A DNA stretch of 64,000 nucleotides from DATKDP01 sp035546335 (GTDB lineage: Bacteria; Acidobacteriota; Thermoanaerobaculia; Gp7-AA8): NCBI GenBank assembly GCA_035546335.1, contig DATKDP010000055.1, positions 20,890-84,889 on the forward strand. Direction: 5' to 3'. Shown here one piece after another: positions 18,053 through 25,844 of the stretch. A model generated the notes under the pieces. That model was not told the origin of the DNA and searched no databases. It worked only from the letters and a program-made list of their open reading frames with translations. The first letter of the stretch is position 1, and the number at the start of each line of letters is the position of its first letter. The position numbers were made by a program, and so were the translations under genes.

Positions 18053-18328
18053 TCACACCGATTCGGGCTCCAGATCGAGCGCCAGTGGCGGCTCGTCCGC
18101 TCCCATGATATCGCGGAGACGCACTTCGCGCAGCCGCCGGGCAGACATCTCCTCGTGGGCCGCCGCAAAGCGAACCGCCTTTTCCATCGTCGTGAAGGCA
18201 AGACGAAACATCGTCTCCTTCCCTTCCGTGTCGACTCCCATCACTGCAATCCATGTCTGACGGTCGGTCTCGAGGAGGAACACCGGATCATCCGGCGATA
18301 ACTCCATCTGTGAAGAGAGCTGGTGCAT
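18053..18328 (-). CDS. Hypothetical small protein
   Basis: A 91-residue soluble protein with a probable mixed alpha/beta fold (DDPVFLLETDRQTWIAVMG, then a Lys/Ala helix AVRFAAAHEEM). I do not recognise the family. Tight spacing to the membrane-protein gene downstream (8 nt) and to the Rof-like gene upstream (17 nt) supports it as a real operon member. Confidence 0.6.
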   Translation of the reverse strand: MHQLSSQMELSPDDPVFLLETDRQTWIAVMGVDTEGKETMFRLAFTTMEKAVRFAAAHEEMSARRLREVRLRDIMGADEPPLALDLEPESV

Positions 18329-18345
18329 CTCGGCGACAGCCTACC

Positions 18346-18582
18346 TCAGATCTCACGAAGTGCGACGATCTGGTCGAGCCGGATTTCCACCGAACCAGCT
18401 CCTCCTCGAAGCCGCACGAACTCCTCCCCCTCACGCGCAAAAACGTCCTCGATCTGACCGCGCTCCCGTTGCTGGACGCCGCGGGAGTGAAACTCCAGCT
18501 CGACCTCACGCTTCTGCACGGCGGCCGCTTCGAGCACGTCATGACAGTCGCAGGAGACCGACTCATAGGCTTTCTCCGACAT
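18346..18582 (-). CDS. Rof-like putative Rho-binding antiterminator
   Basis: A 78-residue protein that resembles Rof: a short Sm-like beta barrel opening with YESVSCDCHDVLEAAAVQK, where Rof has INCDDYDNLE, and closing with VEIRLDQIVAL, where Rof has RELRLDKI. The middle strand GEEFVRLRG also aligns. Rof binds the transcription terminator Rho and inhibits it. The assignment rests on motif resemblance only. It heads the left-going cluster. Weak SD-like AGGAAGG lies about 6 nt before the ATG. Confidence 0.6.
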   Translation of the reverse strand: MSEKAYESVSCDCHDVLEAAAVQKREVELEFHSRGVQQRERGQIEDVFAREGEEFVRLRGGAGSVEIRLDQIVALREI

Positions 18583-18634
18583 TCCTTCCTCCCCATTTCA
18601 TCAACTGCACGATCGATGCTCGATTCAGGCTGCC

Positions 18635-19051
18635 ATGCTGTATTTTTCGCCGCTCCCGGCCGACCTATGGGGCGTGAAGAAAGAAATAATTTTGATTCTC
18701 GACGATGATCTCGGTATCACCGAGGCGCTCGCGCTCGCTCTCGAGGCGGAGCACCGGACGATCGTCACCTGCTGCGATGTCGCGGCGGCGCAACTGGTGA
18801 TCGAGAAAATGCCTATCTCGTTGCTTCTCACCGACATCCGACTGACGGGCTCGTTCGCTTTCGAGGGACTCGAGCTCATCGATCACGTCCGCAGACACTC
18901 CCCTTCGACACGGATCGCCCTGATGACGGGAGCACCGAGCACCGAGCTGCGTCTAGAGGCGATCCGGCGCGGCGCCCTCGCCGTGTTCAACAAGCCGTTC
19001 GAGATTGATGATGTCGAGGATCTGATCCTTTCGACGGAAAGCGTGCAATGA
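18635..19051 (+). CDS. Stand-alone response regulator receiver
   Basis: A receiver-only protein of at most 138 residues. DDD in LILDDDLGI forms the acidic pocket. Phospho-acceptor Asp lies in LLLTDIRLTGS, then Thr in LMTGAP and Lys in FNKPFE. The protein has no output domain and overlaps the EAL gene by four nt (ATGA), so the EAL protein is the likely partner. The start is uncertain: ATG at 18635 is used here, and GTG at 18674 would begin right at the receiver fold. Confidence 0.82.
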   Translation: MLYFSPLPADLWGVKKEIILILDDDLGITEALALALEAEHRTIVTCCDVAAAQLVIEKMPISLLLTDIRLTGSFAFEGLELIDHVRRHSPSTRIALMTGAPSTELRLEAIRRGALAVFNKPFEIDDVEDLILSTESVQ

Positions 19052-19863
19052 ACCGGATGAGAGAGACGCCTTCCATCGTTCGAATCCCGAGCTTCGATGA
19101 CGTGCTGAGCACCGAACATCTGATTCCGCACTTCCAGCCGATCGTCACCATGAAGGGCGGGCCGAGCGTGTACGGGTACGAGGCACTCGCCCGCCTTCAG
19201 TTTTCCACGCCGCCCGTTGACACGGAGTTCCTCTTCCTCTACGCCGAGCGGAAAGAGCGGATCGCCGACCTCGATCTCTTCTGTATCGCCAACAGCCTCG
19301 CTCACGGAGCGAGGCTCGCCGAGAGCGGCTATCTCTTCCTGAATCTCCATCCTCATGTTCTCGGCCATCATGACCGGCTCCTCCGGACTCTGGAATCGGC
19401 AGCGGCGCAGAGCTCCGTTCCGCTGGATCGCGTCGTTCTGGAGATCACCGAGCAGGGCTCGATCAGCGACACGGCCCGGCTGACCGAGACGATCGAAGCG
19501 CTGCGCGCGCTGGGGCTGCGCTTCGCGCTCGACGATGTCGGGGTCGCCTATTCGCATCTGGCGCTGATCGGCAGGATTCGTCCCTCGTTTCTGAAGATCA
19601 GCCAGCACTTCGGAACCGGCTTCGAAACCGATTCGACCAAACGAAAGATCATCGAGAACATCATCTCGCTCGCAAACGATTTCGAATGCGAGACGATCCT
19701 CGAAGGAATCGAGACTCCCGCCACCGCGAGGGCTGCCTACGAGATCGGAATCCCCCTGGCGCAGGGATATCACTACCGCCGTCCGAGCGAAGCGGCTCAA
19801 ATCCTGAGCTCCCCCCTCAATCCTGAGGTGTTGCCCGCAGTCGACGGGTGGACGGAGAATTGA
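19048..19863 (+). CDS. EAL-domain cyclic-di-GMP phosphodiesterase
   Basis: A 271-residue single-domain EAL protein. The signature residues are present: YGYEALARL (EAL at 45-47), the Asn in FLNLHP, Glu in LEITEQG (about 132), DD162-163 in ALDDVGVAYSHL, Lys in LKISQHF, Glu in LEGIET and the closing GYHYRRP. It should hydrolyse cyclic di-GMP. Loop 6 is VGVAYS in place of the usual FGTGYS, so activity may be altered. Coupled by ATGA to the receiver gene upstream. It ends at the edge of a heptamer array. Confidence 0.9.
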   Translation: MNRMRETPSIVRIPSFDDVLSTEHLIPHFQPIVTMKGGPSVYGYEALARLQFSTPPVDTEFLFLYAERKERIADLDLFCIANSLAHGARLAESGYLFLNLHPHVLGHHDRLLRTLESAAAQSSVPLDRVVLEITEQGSISDTARLTETIEALRALGLRFALDDVGVAYSHLALIGRIRPSFLKISQHFGTGFETDSTKRKIIENIISLANDFECETILEGIETPATARAAYEIGIPLAQGYHYRRPSEAAQILSSPLNPEVLPAVDGWTEN

Positions 19864-19980
19864 AGAGCAGATAGCAGAGGGCAGATGGCAGATGGCAGAG
19901 AGCTGAGAGCTGAGAGCTTAGACGAGCCCCATCTGCTATCTGCCATCTCCTCTTCCCGTCATCTGCTCTCCTGCTCCCAA
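19864..19980. repeat. Heptamer array with inverted arms (H1)
   Basis: Starting right after the EAL stop codon, the spacer reads in strict 7-base register: AGAGCAG, ATAGCAG, AGGGCAG, ATGGCAG twice, AGAGCTG twice. It then turns to complementary words (TGCTATC, TGCCATC). The two halves can pair as a long imperfect hairpin. Confidence 0.8.
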
Positions 19981-19982
19981 TG

Positions 19983-19988
19983 TACAAT
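19983..19988 (+). promoter_or_regulatory. -10 box 8 nt before the lipoprotein start
   Basis: TACAAT at 19983-19988 lies 8 nt upstream of the ATG at 19997, with no Shine-Dalgarno sequence between. The mRNA would start at or next to the ATG. Confidence 0.5.
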
Positions 19989-19996
19989 TCGCCCGC

Positions 19997-20638
19997 ATGA
20001 AACGAATCGCTTCGCTCGCCGTGCTCTTCCTCCTTCTCTCTTCTGCCTGCCGCACGGCTCCGGCATCCGCGCTTCAGTCCATCGCCGCCGCGCGCAGCGC
20101 CTCGCAGGGAGAGAGGGTGACGGTATCGGGAATCGTCACCGTTCCCTCGTCGGCCTTCCTCTCCTCTCTCGAAGACCATGGATTCGCCTTGCAGGATGCG
20201 AGCGGAGGAATCTACGTCAGCACCACTCTGGAGCTCGACCTCGAGCCGGGTGAGATCGTCGAAATCACCGCTCGTCGCGGCGACAGCCACGGAGCCGCCA
20301 GCCTCGTCCTCGACGATCCTCGTTCGATCAGCCGGCGGGGACGGACGCCGCCGCCGCTCCCGCGTGACGTACCGACCGGGAGGATCGGCGAGGAGACCGA
20401 AGGGTGGCTCGTTCGCGTCACCGGCAGGCTCCTTCGACCGCCGGTGAGCGATCTCCCCTACGGTTGGCGCCTTTTCCTCGATGACGGCAGCGGAGAGATT
20501 CAGGCCTTCGTCGCCGCCTCGACGGCGATCGACGTGTCGGCATTCGCGGAGGGGGCGACGCTGGTGGTCACCGGCCTGAGCAGCCAGTACGACGACCACT
20601 ACGAAGTGGCTCCGCGCATGGCCGGCGACGTGCGCTGA
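19997..20638 (+). CDS. Putative lipoprotein with OB-fold-like domains
   Basis: A 213-residue protein. It has a lipoprotein signal peptide with lipobox LSSAC (Cys about residue 18), so it should be lipid-anchored. The mature part looks like two OB-fold-like repeats: GERVTVSGIVTV..GFALQDASGGIYVS near 40-75, and GWLVRVTGRLLRP..RLFLDDGSGEIQAFV near 130-175. This matches nuclease-associated or nucleic-acid-binding OB modules found in extracellular proteins. Partner and ligand are unknown. It is convergent with the SirB1-like gene, ending 3 nt from that gene's stop. Confidence 0.7.
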   Translation: MKRIASLAVLFLLLSSACRTAPASALQSIAAARSASQGERVTVSGIVTVPSSAFLSSLEDHGFALQDASGGIYVSTTLELDLEPGEIVEITARRGDSHGAASLVLDDPRSISRRGRTPPPLPRDVPTGRIGEETEGWLVRVTGRLLRPPVSDLPYGWRLFLDDGSGEIQAFVAASTAIDVSAFAEGATLVVTGLSSQYDDHYEVAPRMAGDVR

Positions 20639-20641
20639 GCG

Positions 20642-21373
20642 TCACTGATGCATCAGAATATCGATCCGTTCGCGCGCTGACGCTGCGCGGCGCTGATCCC
20701 CCTGCCGCGCATGGATGTTCTGAAGGTTCGCCAGCACGCGCATCAGCGTCTCCCGCTCACTCCATCCCCGCAGGTGCTCACTTTCGAGCTGAGTCCTTCC
20801 GCCAGTCGTCTGGGCGACGAGCTCGCGGATCTCCTCGATACCGAGCGTTGCGCCCCCTCGAAACGGATCGACGTAGATCTCGTTCAGCTCGAAGGCAACT
20901 TTGACGATGTAGTGCCCGGGCAGGCCGACTCCGACCGCATTGAGTCCGATCTTCCATGCCGTGTGCAGAAAGATGATCGACAGCGTGATGGGGATTCCCA
21001 TCTTCCGGTCGATGACCTCGTTCAGAAAGACGTTTTTCACGTCGTAGTAGTCGAGAACGTTGCCGCTGTAGTGATCGACGTCGAACATCACCGCGTGAAG
21101 GTGGCCGAGCTTGAAGATGTCGGGCTCCCCATCGGCGATCCGTGCTGATACACGCGACGCGAGTGAATCGAGCTCGCCGAGATAATGAGCCTGATCGAGC
21201 TGCGGGTATTCCTCCAGGGCGATCAAGAGGGCTCCGTAGGCAAGATCTCCCGGCCCGATCTCGCGCGCCGCGAGCGCGCGGAACTGGCGCCTCGCTTCGG
21301 CAGGGTGGATGTAGAGGTCCTCGCTCATTGCGCTCTGCAGAAAGGGAAAGAAGGTATCGGCATGCTCTTGCAT
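20642..21373 (-). CDS. SirB1/transglutaminase-like family protein
   Basis: A 243-residue protein. The N-terminal half is helical (AYGALLIALEEYPQLDQAHYL). The core has FLNEVIDRKMGIPITLSIIF and GVGLPGHYIVKV, the SirB1-type transglutaminase-like signature, where the usual catalytic positions would be Cys, His and Asp. The C-terminal region (ANLQNIHARQGDQRRAASA) is TPR-like. The usual NLVLERRxGIP-type Cys is not obvious, so activity is uncertain. Start ambiguous: ATG at 21373 or 21328, neither with a good ribosome site. It is head-to-head with recO. Confidence 0.75.
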   Translation of the reverse strand: MQEHADTFFPFLQSAMSEDLYIHPAEARRQFRALAAREIGPGDLAYGALLIALEEYPQLDQAHYLGELDSLASRVSARIADGEPDIFKLGHLHAVMFDVDHYSGNVLDYYDVKNVFLNEVIDRKMGIPITLSIIFLHTAWKIGLNAVGVGLPGHYIVKVAFELNEIYVDPFRGGATLGIEEIRELVAQTTGGRTQLESEHLRGWSERETLMRVLANLQNIHARQGDQRRAASARERIDILMHQ

Positions 21374-21382
21374 AATACATGC

Positions 21383-22129
21383 GTGAAGCTGGAGAAATCC
21401 GAGGCGATCGTCCTCCAGACGTTCCGAGCCCGCGAGCGGGACAAGCTCGTGGTCTTCCTCACCGCCGCGCATGGCAAGAAGAGAGGATGGGCCTACGGTG
21501 CCAGGAGTCTGCGCACCCGCTTCGGGGCGACGCTCGAGCCGCTTTCGAAGATCCTCATCGGTTACGCCGAAAGGGAGTCGGAGGAAGTCGTACGGATCGA
21601 GTCGGTCGATCTGATCCGCTCGCTCTTCGACGTCCATCGCAATCTCGAATCGAGCATGACCGCAACGTGGATCGCCGAGCTGATCGACACCTTCGCTCCG
21701 GCGGACGAGCCTTCCGAGCTTCTCTTCCGCCTCGCCGACCGGATCACCGAAGGGCTGGCGTCCGGTCTCCGCCCGCTGGCGGTCCTGGCGTGGAGCGATG
21801 TCTGGATCCTGAAGGTCGCGGGGATCTTTCCGTCGACCAGAAACTGCATCTCGTGTCATGCGCCGCTGGGCAGACCGATGCGCTTCGATGCGACAGCCGG
21901 CGGCTTCGTTTGCGAGGGATGCGCGGAACGGTCGGTGCCGGTGATGGCGAATGCGCTCGCCGATTCGCTCGCGGCACTGCTCCGGCTTCCGCTCGACGAG
22001 TTCGCGCGCCTGCCGCTTCCGGCGGAGGAGCTCTTCGAGCTGCGCTCGATCGCCGGCGGCCTTCGCCGCTCGTTCCTCGGGCACGAGCTGAAATCCCACG
22101 ACCTGCTCGCCGCCGTCCTCACGTCGTGA
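21383..22129 (+). CDS. recO: DNA repair protein RecO
   Basis: A 248-residue RecO. The N-terminal OB fold reads SEAIVLQTFRARERDKLVVFL and HGKKRGWAYGARS. Then comes a helical domain. A zinc site follows with CISCHAPLG and FVCEGCAER (four Cys). It loads RecA through RecF/RecR in gap repair. I chose GTG at 21383 because CATAAT lies 6 nt upstream, a pattern seen for other genes here. ATG at 21362, with AAGAAGG about 7 nt upstream, is the alternative and would overlap the divergent SirB1-like start. Downstream there are only repeats. Confidence 0.9.
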   Translation: MKLEKSEAIVLQTFRARERDKLVVFLTAAHGKKRGWAYGARSLRTRFGATLEPLSKILIGYAERESEEVVRIESVDLIRSLFDVHRNLESSMTATWIAELIDTFAPADEPSELLFRLADRITEGLASGLRPLAVLAWSDVWILKVAGIFPSTRNCISCHAPLGRPMRFDATAGGFVCEGCAERSVPVMANALADSLAALLRLPLDEFARLPLPAEELFELRSIAGGLRRSFLGHELKSHDLLAAVLTS

Positions 22130-22196
22130 TCCGATGGTGGCGCTTCGCGTCACCATCGACTGGATTCCTCCTCCGGTGCAGGACGATTTCGGTCCT

Positions 22197-22253
22197 CCGG
22201 TTTCCGGTTTCAGGTTTCAGGTTTCAGGTTTCAGGTTTCAGGTTTCAGGTTTT
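22197..22253. repeat. Heptamer array CAGGTTT (H2)
   Basis: About eight tandem copies of CAGGTTT/CCGGTTT in perfect 7-base register, just after recO. The rest of the 22130-22369 spacer holds only the H3 array. Confidence 0.9.
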
Positions 22254-22309
22254 CTTGTGGCGCTGCGCGCTCACCACCCGGCTGGATCTGATGCATCCCT
22301 TCAGGGTGG

Positions 22310-22376
22310 CCCTTCACCCTTCACCCTTCACCCTTCACACTTCACCCTTCACCCTTCACCCTTCACCCTTCACACC
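22310..22376. repeat. Heptamer array CCCTTCA (H3)
   Basis: About nine tandem copies of CCCTTCA (one or two read CACTTCA). The array runs into the 3' end of the neighbouring left-going gene, whose last codons come from the repeat edge. Confidence 0.9.
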
Positions 22377-23098
22377 CCTCCCCGTCCCTCGACGAGGAGG
22401 TCGCGACCGTGGAGATGAAGCTCCTGGTTCTCGTCGAGACGCAACATTCGCCTCTCGATCCGCTCTTCGCCGGCTCGTGTGTAGAGCATGACGGAGAGCA
22501 TCGCCGTTCCATCGTCCGAGAAGTCGGCCTCGGGGAGGAACGACGCGACGAGAGCGCGTACGAGCTGCGGCTGCTCGATCCGCCGGATCGCCTCGTCATA
22601 CTCCCCGGCGTTGGTGATGACCGTCGTCATCTGCCACGCATGCGACGAGAGGAGCTCCGAAACGACGAGCCAGTAGGCGAATAGCCCCGCAGCCGTGCTC
22701 TCGAACCGAAACCACGGATAAAAGGATCGTTCGGGAGGAAGGACGTCGGTCAATGAAGCGGGCGCCTTCTCGTCCGCCGCCATGACGATCGGAGCGATCG
22801 TGCGTTCGCTGCCGATCACGTACTTCACCGAGTAGCCTTCGGGAAGAGAGACGTCGGGAATCGACTCGAGAAGGGACGCAGCCTGGATCTCGAGATGCGC
22901 ATACCATCTCTGTTCGGGGGGAAGGCCGGTCATCCGCTCGAATGCGGCACGGAAGCGCTCGGAGGCGAGCTCGCGCCCTGCGCGCATCTGGTCGCGCAGA
23001 GTCAGCACCTGCTGATCGGTCACCTTCCCCACGCGCGCATTGTAGATCGAGCGCCCGAACCATGCCCGTTCCTTCGGACCTGAGAGATCGTCCGCCAT
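22370..23098 (-). CDS. Hypothetical protein
   Basis: A 242-residue soluble protein of unrecognised family. It has a charged, helical N-terminal half (VLTLRDQMRAGRELASERFRA, about 30-50) and a mixed alpha/beta C-terminal half ending in strands (MLRLDENQELHLHGRDLLVEG). There is no signal peptide or membrane helix. Its last residues are encoded at the edge of the H3 heptamer array. It is divergent from the E1 gene across the H4/H5 inverted heptamer arrays. Confidence 0.65.
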   Translation of the reverse strand: MADDLSGPKERAWFGRSIYNARVGKVTDQQVLTLRDQMRAGRELASERFRAAFERMTGLPPEQRWYAHLEIQAASLLESIPDVSLPEGYSVKYVIGSERTIAPIVMAADEKAPASLTDVLPPERSFYPWFRFESTAAGLFAYWLVVSELLSSHAWQMTTVITNAGEYDEAIRRIEQPQLVRALVASFLPEADFSDDGTAMLSVMLYTRAGEERIERRMLRLDENQELHLHGRDLLVEGRGGV

Positions 23099-23123
23099 GG
23101 TGCCGCCCCGTCATCCTGAACGA

Positions 23124-23221
23124 GGAAGGCAGAGGGTAGAGGGTAGAGGGTAGAAGGCGGAGGGCAAACCAGAAACCAGAAACCAGAAACCAGAAACCAG
23201 AAACCAGAAACCAGAAACCAG
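23124..23221. repeat. Heptamer arrays AGAGGGT and AACCAGA (H4, left arm)
   Basis: Three copies of an AGAGGGT word then eight copies of AACCAGA. The block is the reverse complement of the H5 arm at 23285-23376, with about 60 nt between. Confidence 0.9.
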
Positions 23222-23284
23222 AATAATACCTCCTGAGCGAGGGCGGGAGTTGGGTGTGAGTGAAGGATCTCCCGCCTTCTGCCT

Positions 23285-23376
23285 TTGGTTTCTGGTTTCT
23301 GGTTTCTGGTTTCTGGTTTCTGGTTTCTGGTTTCTGGTTTCTAGTTTCCGCCTTCTGCCTTCTGCCTTCCGCCTTC
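23285..23376. repeat. Heptamer arrays GGTTTCT and CTGCCTT (H5, right arm)
   Basis: Eight copies of GGTTTCT, one degenerate junction, then three copies of CTGCCTT and CCGCCTT. It pairs with H4 to make an extended hairpin of more than 80 nt per arm. An apparent hydrophobic N-terminal extension of the E1 gene with repeated FWFLVSG comes from reading through this array. Confidence 0.9.
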
Positions 23377-23382
23377 TATAAT
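23377..23382 (+). promoter_or_regulatory. Consensus -10 box of the E1 gene
   Basis: A perfect TATAAT sits at the last base of the H5 array, 33 nt before the ATG at 23416. Any -35 element would lie inside the CTGCCTT heptamers. Confidence 0.55.
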
Positions 23383-23415
23383 GCGGGGGCTGTGAAACAA
23401 CGGGGGAGAAAAGCG

Positions 23416-25830
23416 ATGCAGGCTGAACGAGCGTTGGAACGAGCCGGCCGTGTCGAGTTCACGCGCGAGAGCATCCTTGCGGACTACCGGATTGCATGGC
23501 AGAGCCGTCAGGCGAGTCTGATCGGCCGGAAGGAAGTCCTCACCGGGAAGGCGAAATTCGGCATCTTCGGCGACGGCAAGGAAGTGGCGCAGCTCGCCAT
23601 GGCACGCGCGTTCCGTGCAGGCGACATCCGCGCCGGCTATTACCGCGACCAGACCTTCATGTTCGCCACGGGGATGTCGACCATCGCCGAGTTCTTCGCG
23701 CAGCTCTACGCCGACACCGACGTCGAGCACGACCCTGCCTCGGGGGGCCGCTCGATGAATGCGCACTTCGCAACGAGAATGATCCACCCGGATGGTTCAT
23801 GGCGGGCACTCGCGGAGGAATTGCATTCGTCGGCCGACGTGTCTCCGACGGGCTCGCAGATGCCGCGACTCCTCGGGCTCGCCTATGCATCGAAGCTCTA
23901 CCGGCAGCTCGACGAGCTTCGCGCCTTTCCTCACTTCTCGCACCATGGCGACGAGATCGCATTCGGCACGATCGGCAACGCCAGCGCAGCCGAGGGGATG
24001 TTCTGGGAGTCGGTGAATGCGGCGGGCGTGCTGCAGGCTCCGATGCTCCTTTCGATCTGGGATGACGGATTCGGCATCTCGGTTCCGAACGAGCTCCAGA
24101 TGTGCAAAGGGAACATCTCCGCCATCCTGAAGGGATTTCAACGGGATAAGGGCGACTGCAGCGGATTCGACCTCTATGCGGTCAAGGGATGGGATTACCC
24201 GGCGCTTTGCGAAACCTACCTCAACGCCTCCCAGATCGTCAGAATGGAGCACGTTCCGGCGATCATTCACGTCGTCGAGGTCACGCAGCCGCAGGGACAT
24301 TCGACCTCCGGGAGCCACGAGCGCTACAAATCGAAGGAACGGCTGCAGTGGGAAGAGGAATTCGACTGCATCAGGAAGATGCGCGAATGGATCGTGGCGC
24401 AGGGGATCGCCACGGCCGCCGAGCTCGACGGATTCGAGGAAGAAGACCGCAAGCTCGTCCGTGAGATCCAGCGGAAGGCGTGGGCTGGCTACCGCACACC
24501 GATCGATCGGGAGCTCGTAGAATTCGTCTCCATGGCGCGGGAGATCGCCGGGCAGTCCTCCCGGAGGGAAAGGCTGGAGACGATCATCTCGGAGATCGAG
24601 CGCGTTCAGGCGCCGTTCCGTCGTGACTTCATGCGCGCTGCGAAGAACGTTCTCGTCGCGACGCGCGACGAGACGTCCCCGGCGATCACGAGGCTTTCGA
24701 ACTGGTGGCAGGAACGCGAGCGCGAGAACACGGAGCGGTACGGGTCGGATCTCTACAGCCGTACGCTGCACGCAGCGCCAGCCATCGAACCGGTCGCAGC
24801 GCAGTACGATGACGATGCGCCCGTTCTCAACGGCTTCGAGATCCTCAACGCCTGTTTCGACGCCGCGCTCGCACGCTATCCGAACGTCATCGCCCTCGGC
24901 GAGGACGTCGGCAAGCTCGGCGACGTCAACCAGGGCTTCGCCGGACTTCAGGAAAAGTACGGAGAGCTCCGCGTCTCCGATACCGGCATTCGCGAATGCA
25001 CGATCATCGGGCAAGCGATCGGAATGGCGATGCGCGGGCTCAGGCCGATCGCCGAGATCCAGTACCTCGATTACCTTCTCTACGCTCTCCAGATCATCTC
25101 CGACGATCTGGCGACCGTCCGCTGGCGGTCGAAGGGAGGACAGAAGGCGCCTGTGATCATTCGAACGCGGGGACATCGCCTCGAGGGCATCTGGCACTCC
25201 GGCTCACCGATGGCGGGCATCATCAGCCTCACCCGCGGAGCTCATTTCTGCGTCCCGAGGAACATGACGCAGGCCGCGGGCTTCTACAACACGCTTCTGG
25301 AATCGGACGATCCTGCGATCGTCGTCGAGGTGTTGAACGGATACCGCGCGAAAGAAGCGCTGCCGTCGAACATCGGAACCTTCCGTGTTCCCCTCGGCGT
25401 TCCGGAGGTCATTCGCACCGGCAACGACGTCACCATCGTCACCTATGGCGCCTGCTGCAGGATCGCGATGGAGGCGGCGGAGCTTCTCGAAGAGGTGGGG
25501 ATCGACGCGGAGATCATCGATGTCCAGACCCTTCTTCCGTTCGATGCCGGTCACACGATCGTCGAGTCGCTGAAAAAGACGAGCCGTGTCGTTTTCCTCG
25601 ACGAGGACGTTCCAGGCGGCGCTTCCGCCTACATGATGCAGAAGGTTCTCGAGGAGCAGCGGGGCTACGAATGGCTCGATTCCGAGCCGCGAACGCTTCC
25701 GGCGAAAGAGCACCGGCCGGCGTACGGGTCGGACGGCGATTACTGGTCGAAACCGAATCGCGAATCGGTCTTCACCATCGTCTACGATCTGATGCACGAG
25801 GCGATGCCGGCGAAGTATCCGCGCTTCTGA
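23416..25830 (+). CDS. Fused E1 alpha/beta 2-oxoacid dehydrogenase component
   Basis: An 804-residue thiamine-diphosphate enzyme with both E1 halves in one chain. The alpha half covers about 25-430: YYRDQTFMFATGMS, GGRSMNAHF, GTIGNASAAEGMFWE at 184-198, WDDGFGIS at 215-222. The beta half covers about 470-800: NGFEILNACFDAAL, VIALGEDVGKLGDVNQGF, RVSDTGIRECTIIGQAIGMAM, GEDV-type TPP contacts. It probably decarboxylates branched-chain or related 2-oxoacids. No E2 or E3 gene is in the window. At the metal-binding motif the usual GDG Asp reads Asn188 and the usual NN reads DD. ATG at 23416 has GGGAG about 8 nt upstream. LhgO follows 14 nt later. Confidence 0.88.
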   Translation: MQAERALERAGRVEFTRESILADYRIAWQSRQASLIGRKEVLTGKAKFGIFGDGKEVAQLAMARAFRAGDIRAGYYRDQTFMFATGMSTIAEFFAQLYADTDVEHDPASGGRSMNAHFATRMIHPDGSWRALAEELHSSADVSPTGSQMPRLLGLAYASKLYRQLDELRAFPHFSHHGDEIAFGTIGNASAAEGMFWESVNAAGVLQAPMLLSIWDDGFGISVPNELQMCKGNISAILKGFQRDKGDCSGFDLYAVKGWDYPALCETYLNASQIVRMEHVPAIIHVVEVTQPQGHSTSGSHERYKSKERLQWEEEFDCIRKMREWIVAQGIATAAELDGFEEEDRKLVREIQRKAWAGYRTPIDRELVEFVSMAREIAGQSSRRERLETIISEIERVQAPFRRDFMRAAKNVLVATRDETSPAITRLSNWWQERERENTERYGSDLYSRTLHAAPAIEPVAAQYDDDAPVLNGFEILNACFDAALARYPNVIALGEDVGKLGDVNQGFAGLQEKYGELRVSDTGIRECTIIGQAIGMAMRGLRPIAEIQYLDYLLYALQIISDDLATVRWRSKGGQKAPVIIRTRGHRLEGIWHSGSPMAGIISLTRGAHFCVPRNMTQAAGFYNTLLESDDPAIVVEVLNGYRAKEALPSNIGTFRVPLGVPEVIRTGNDVTIVTYGACCRIAMEAAELLEEVGIDAEIIDVQTLLPFDAGHTIVESLKKTSRVVFLDEDVPGGASAYMMQKVLEEQRGYEWLDSEPRTLPAKEHRPAYGSDGDYWSKPNRESVFTIVYDLMHEAMPAKYPRF

Positions 25831-25844
25831 TCGCGCGAAATTCG

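Noticed and set aside
20642..22156. 504-codon version of the SirB1-like gene
   Set aside because: The first half is antisense to recO and has no family features; the conserved protein starts near 21373.
22197..22376. CRISPR array
   Set aside because: The repeats are pure 7-nt tandems with no spacers and no cas genes are nearby.
23260..23415. N-terminal extension of the E1 protein with repeated FWFLVSG
   Set aside because: It is produced by translating the GGTTTCT heptamer array, and a good ribosome site precedes ATG 23416.
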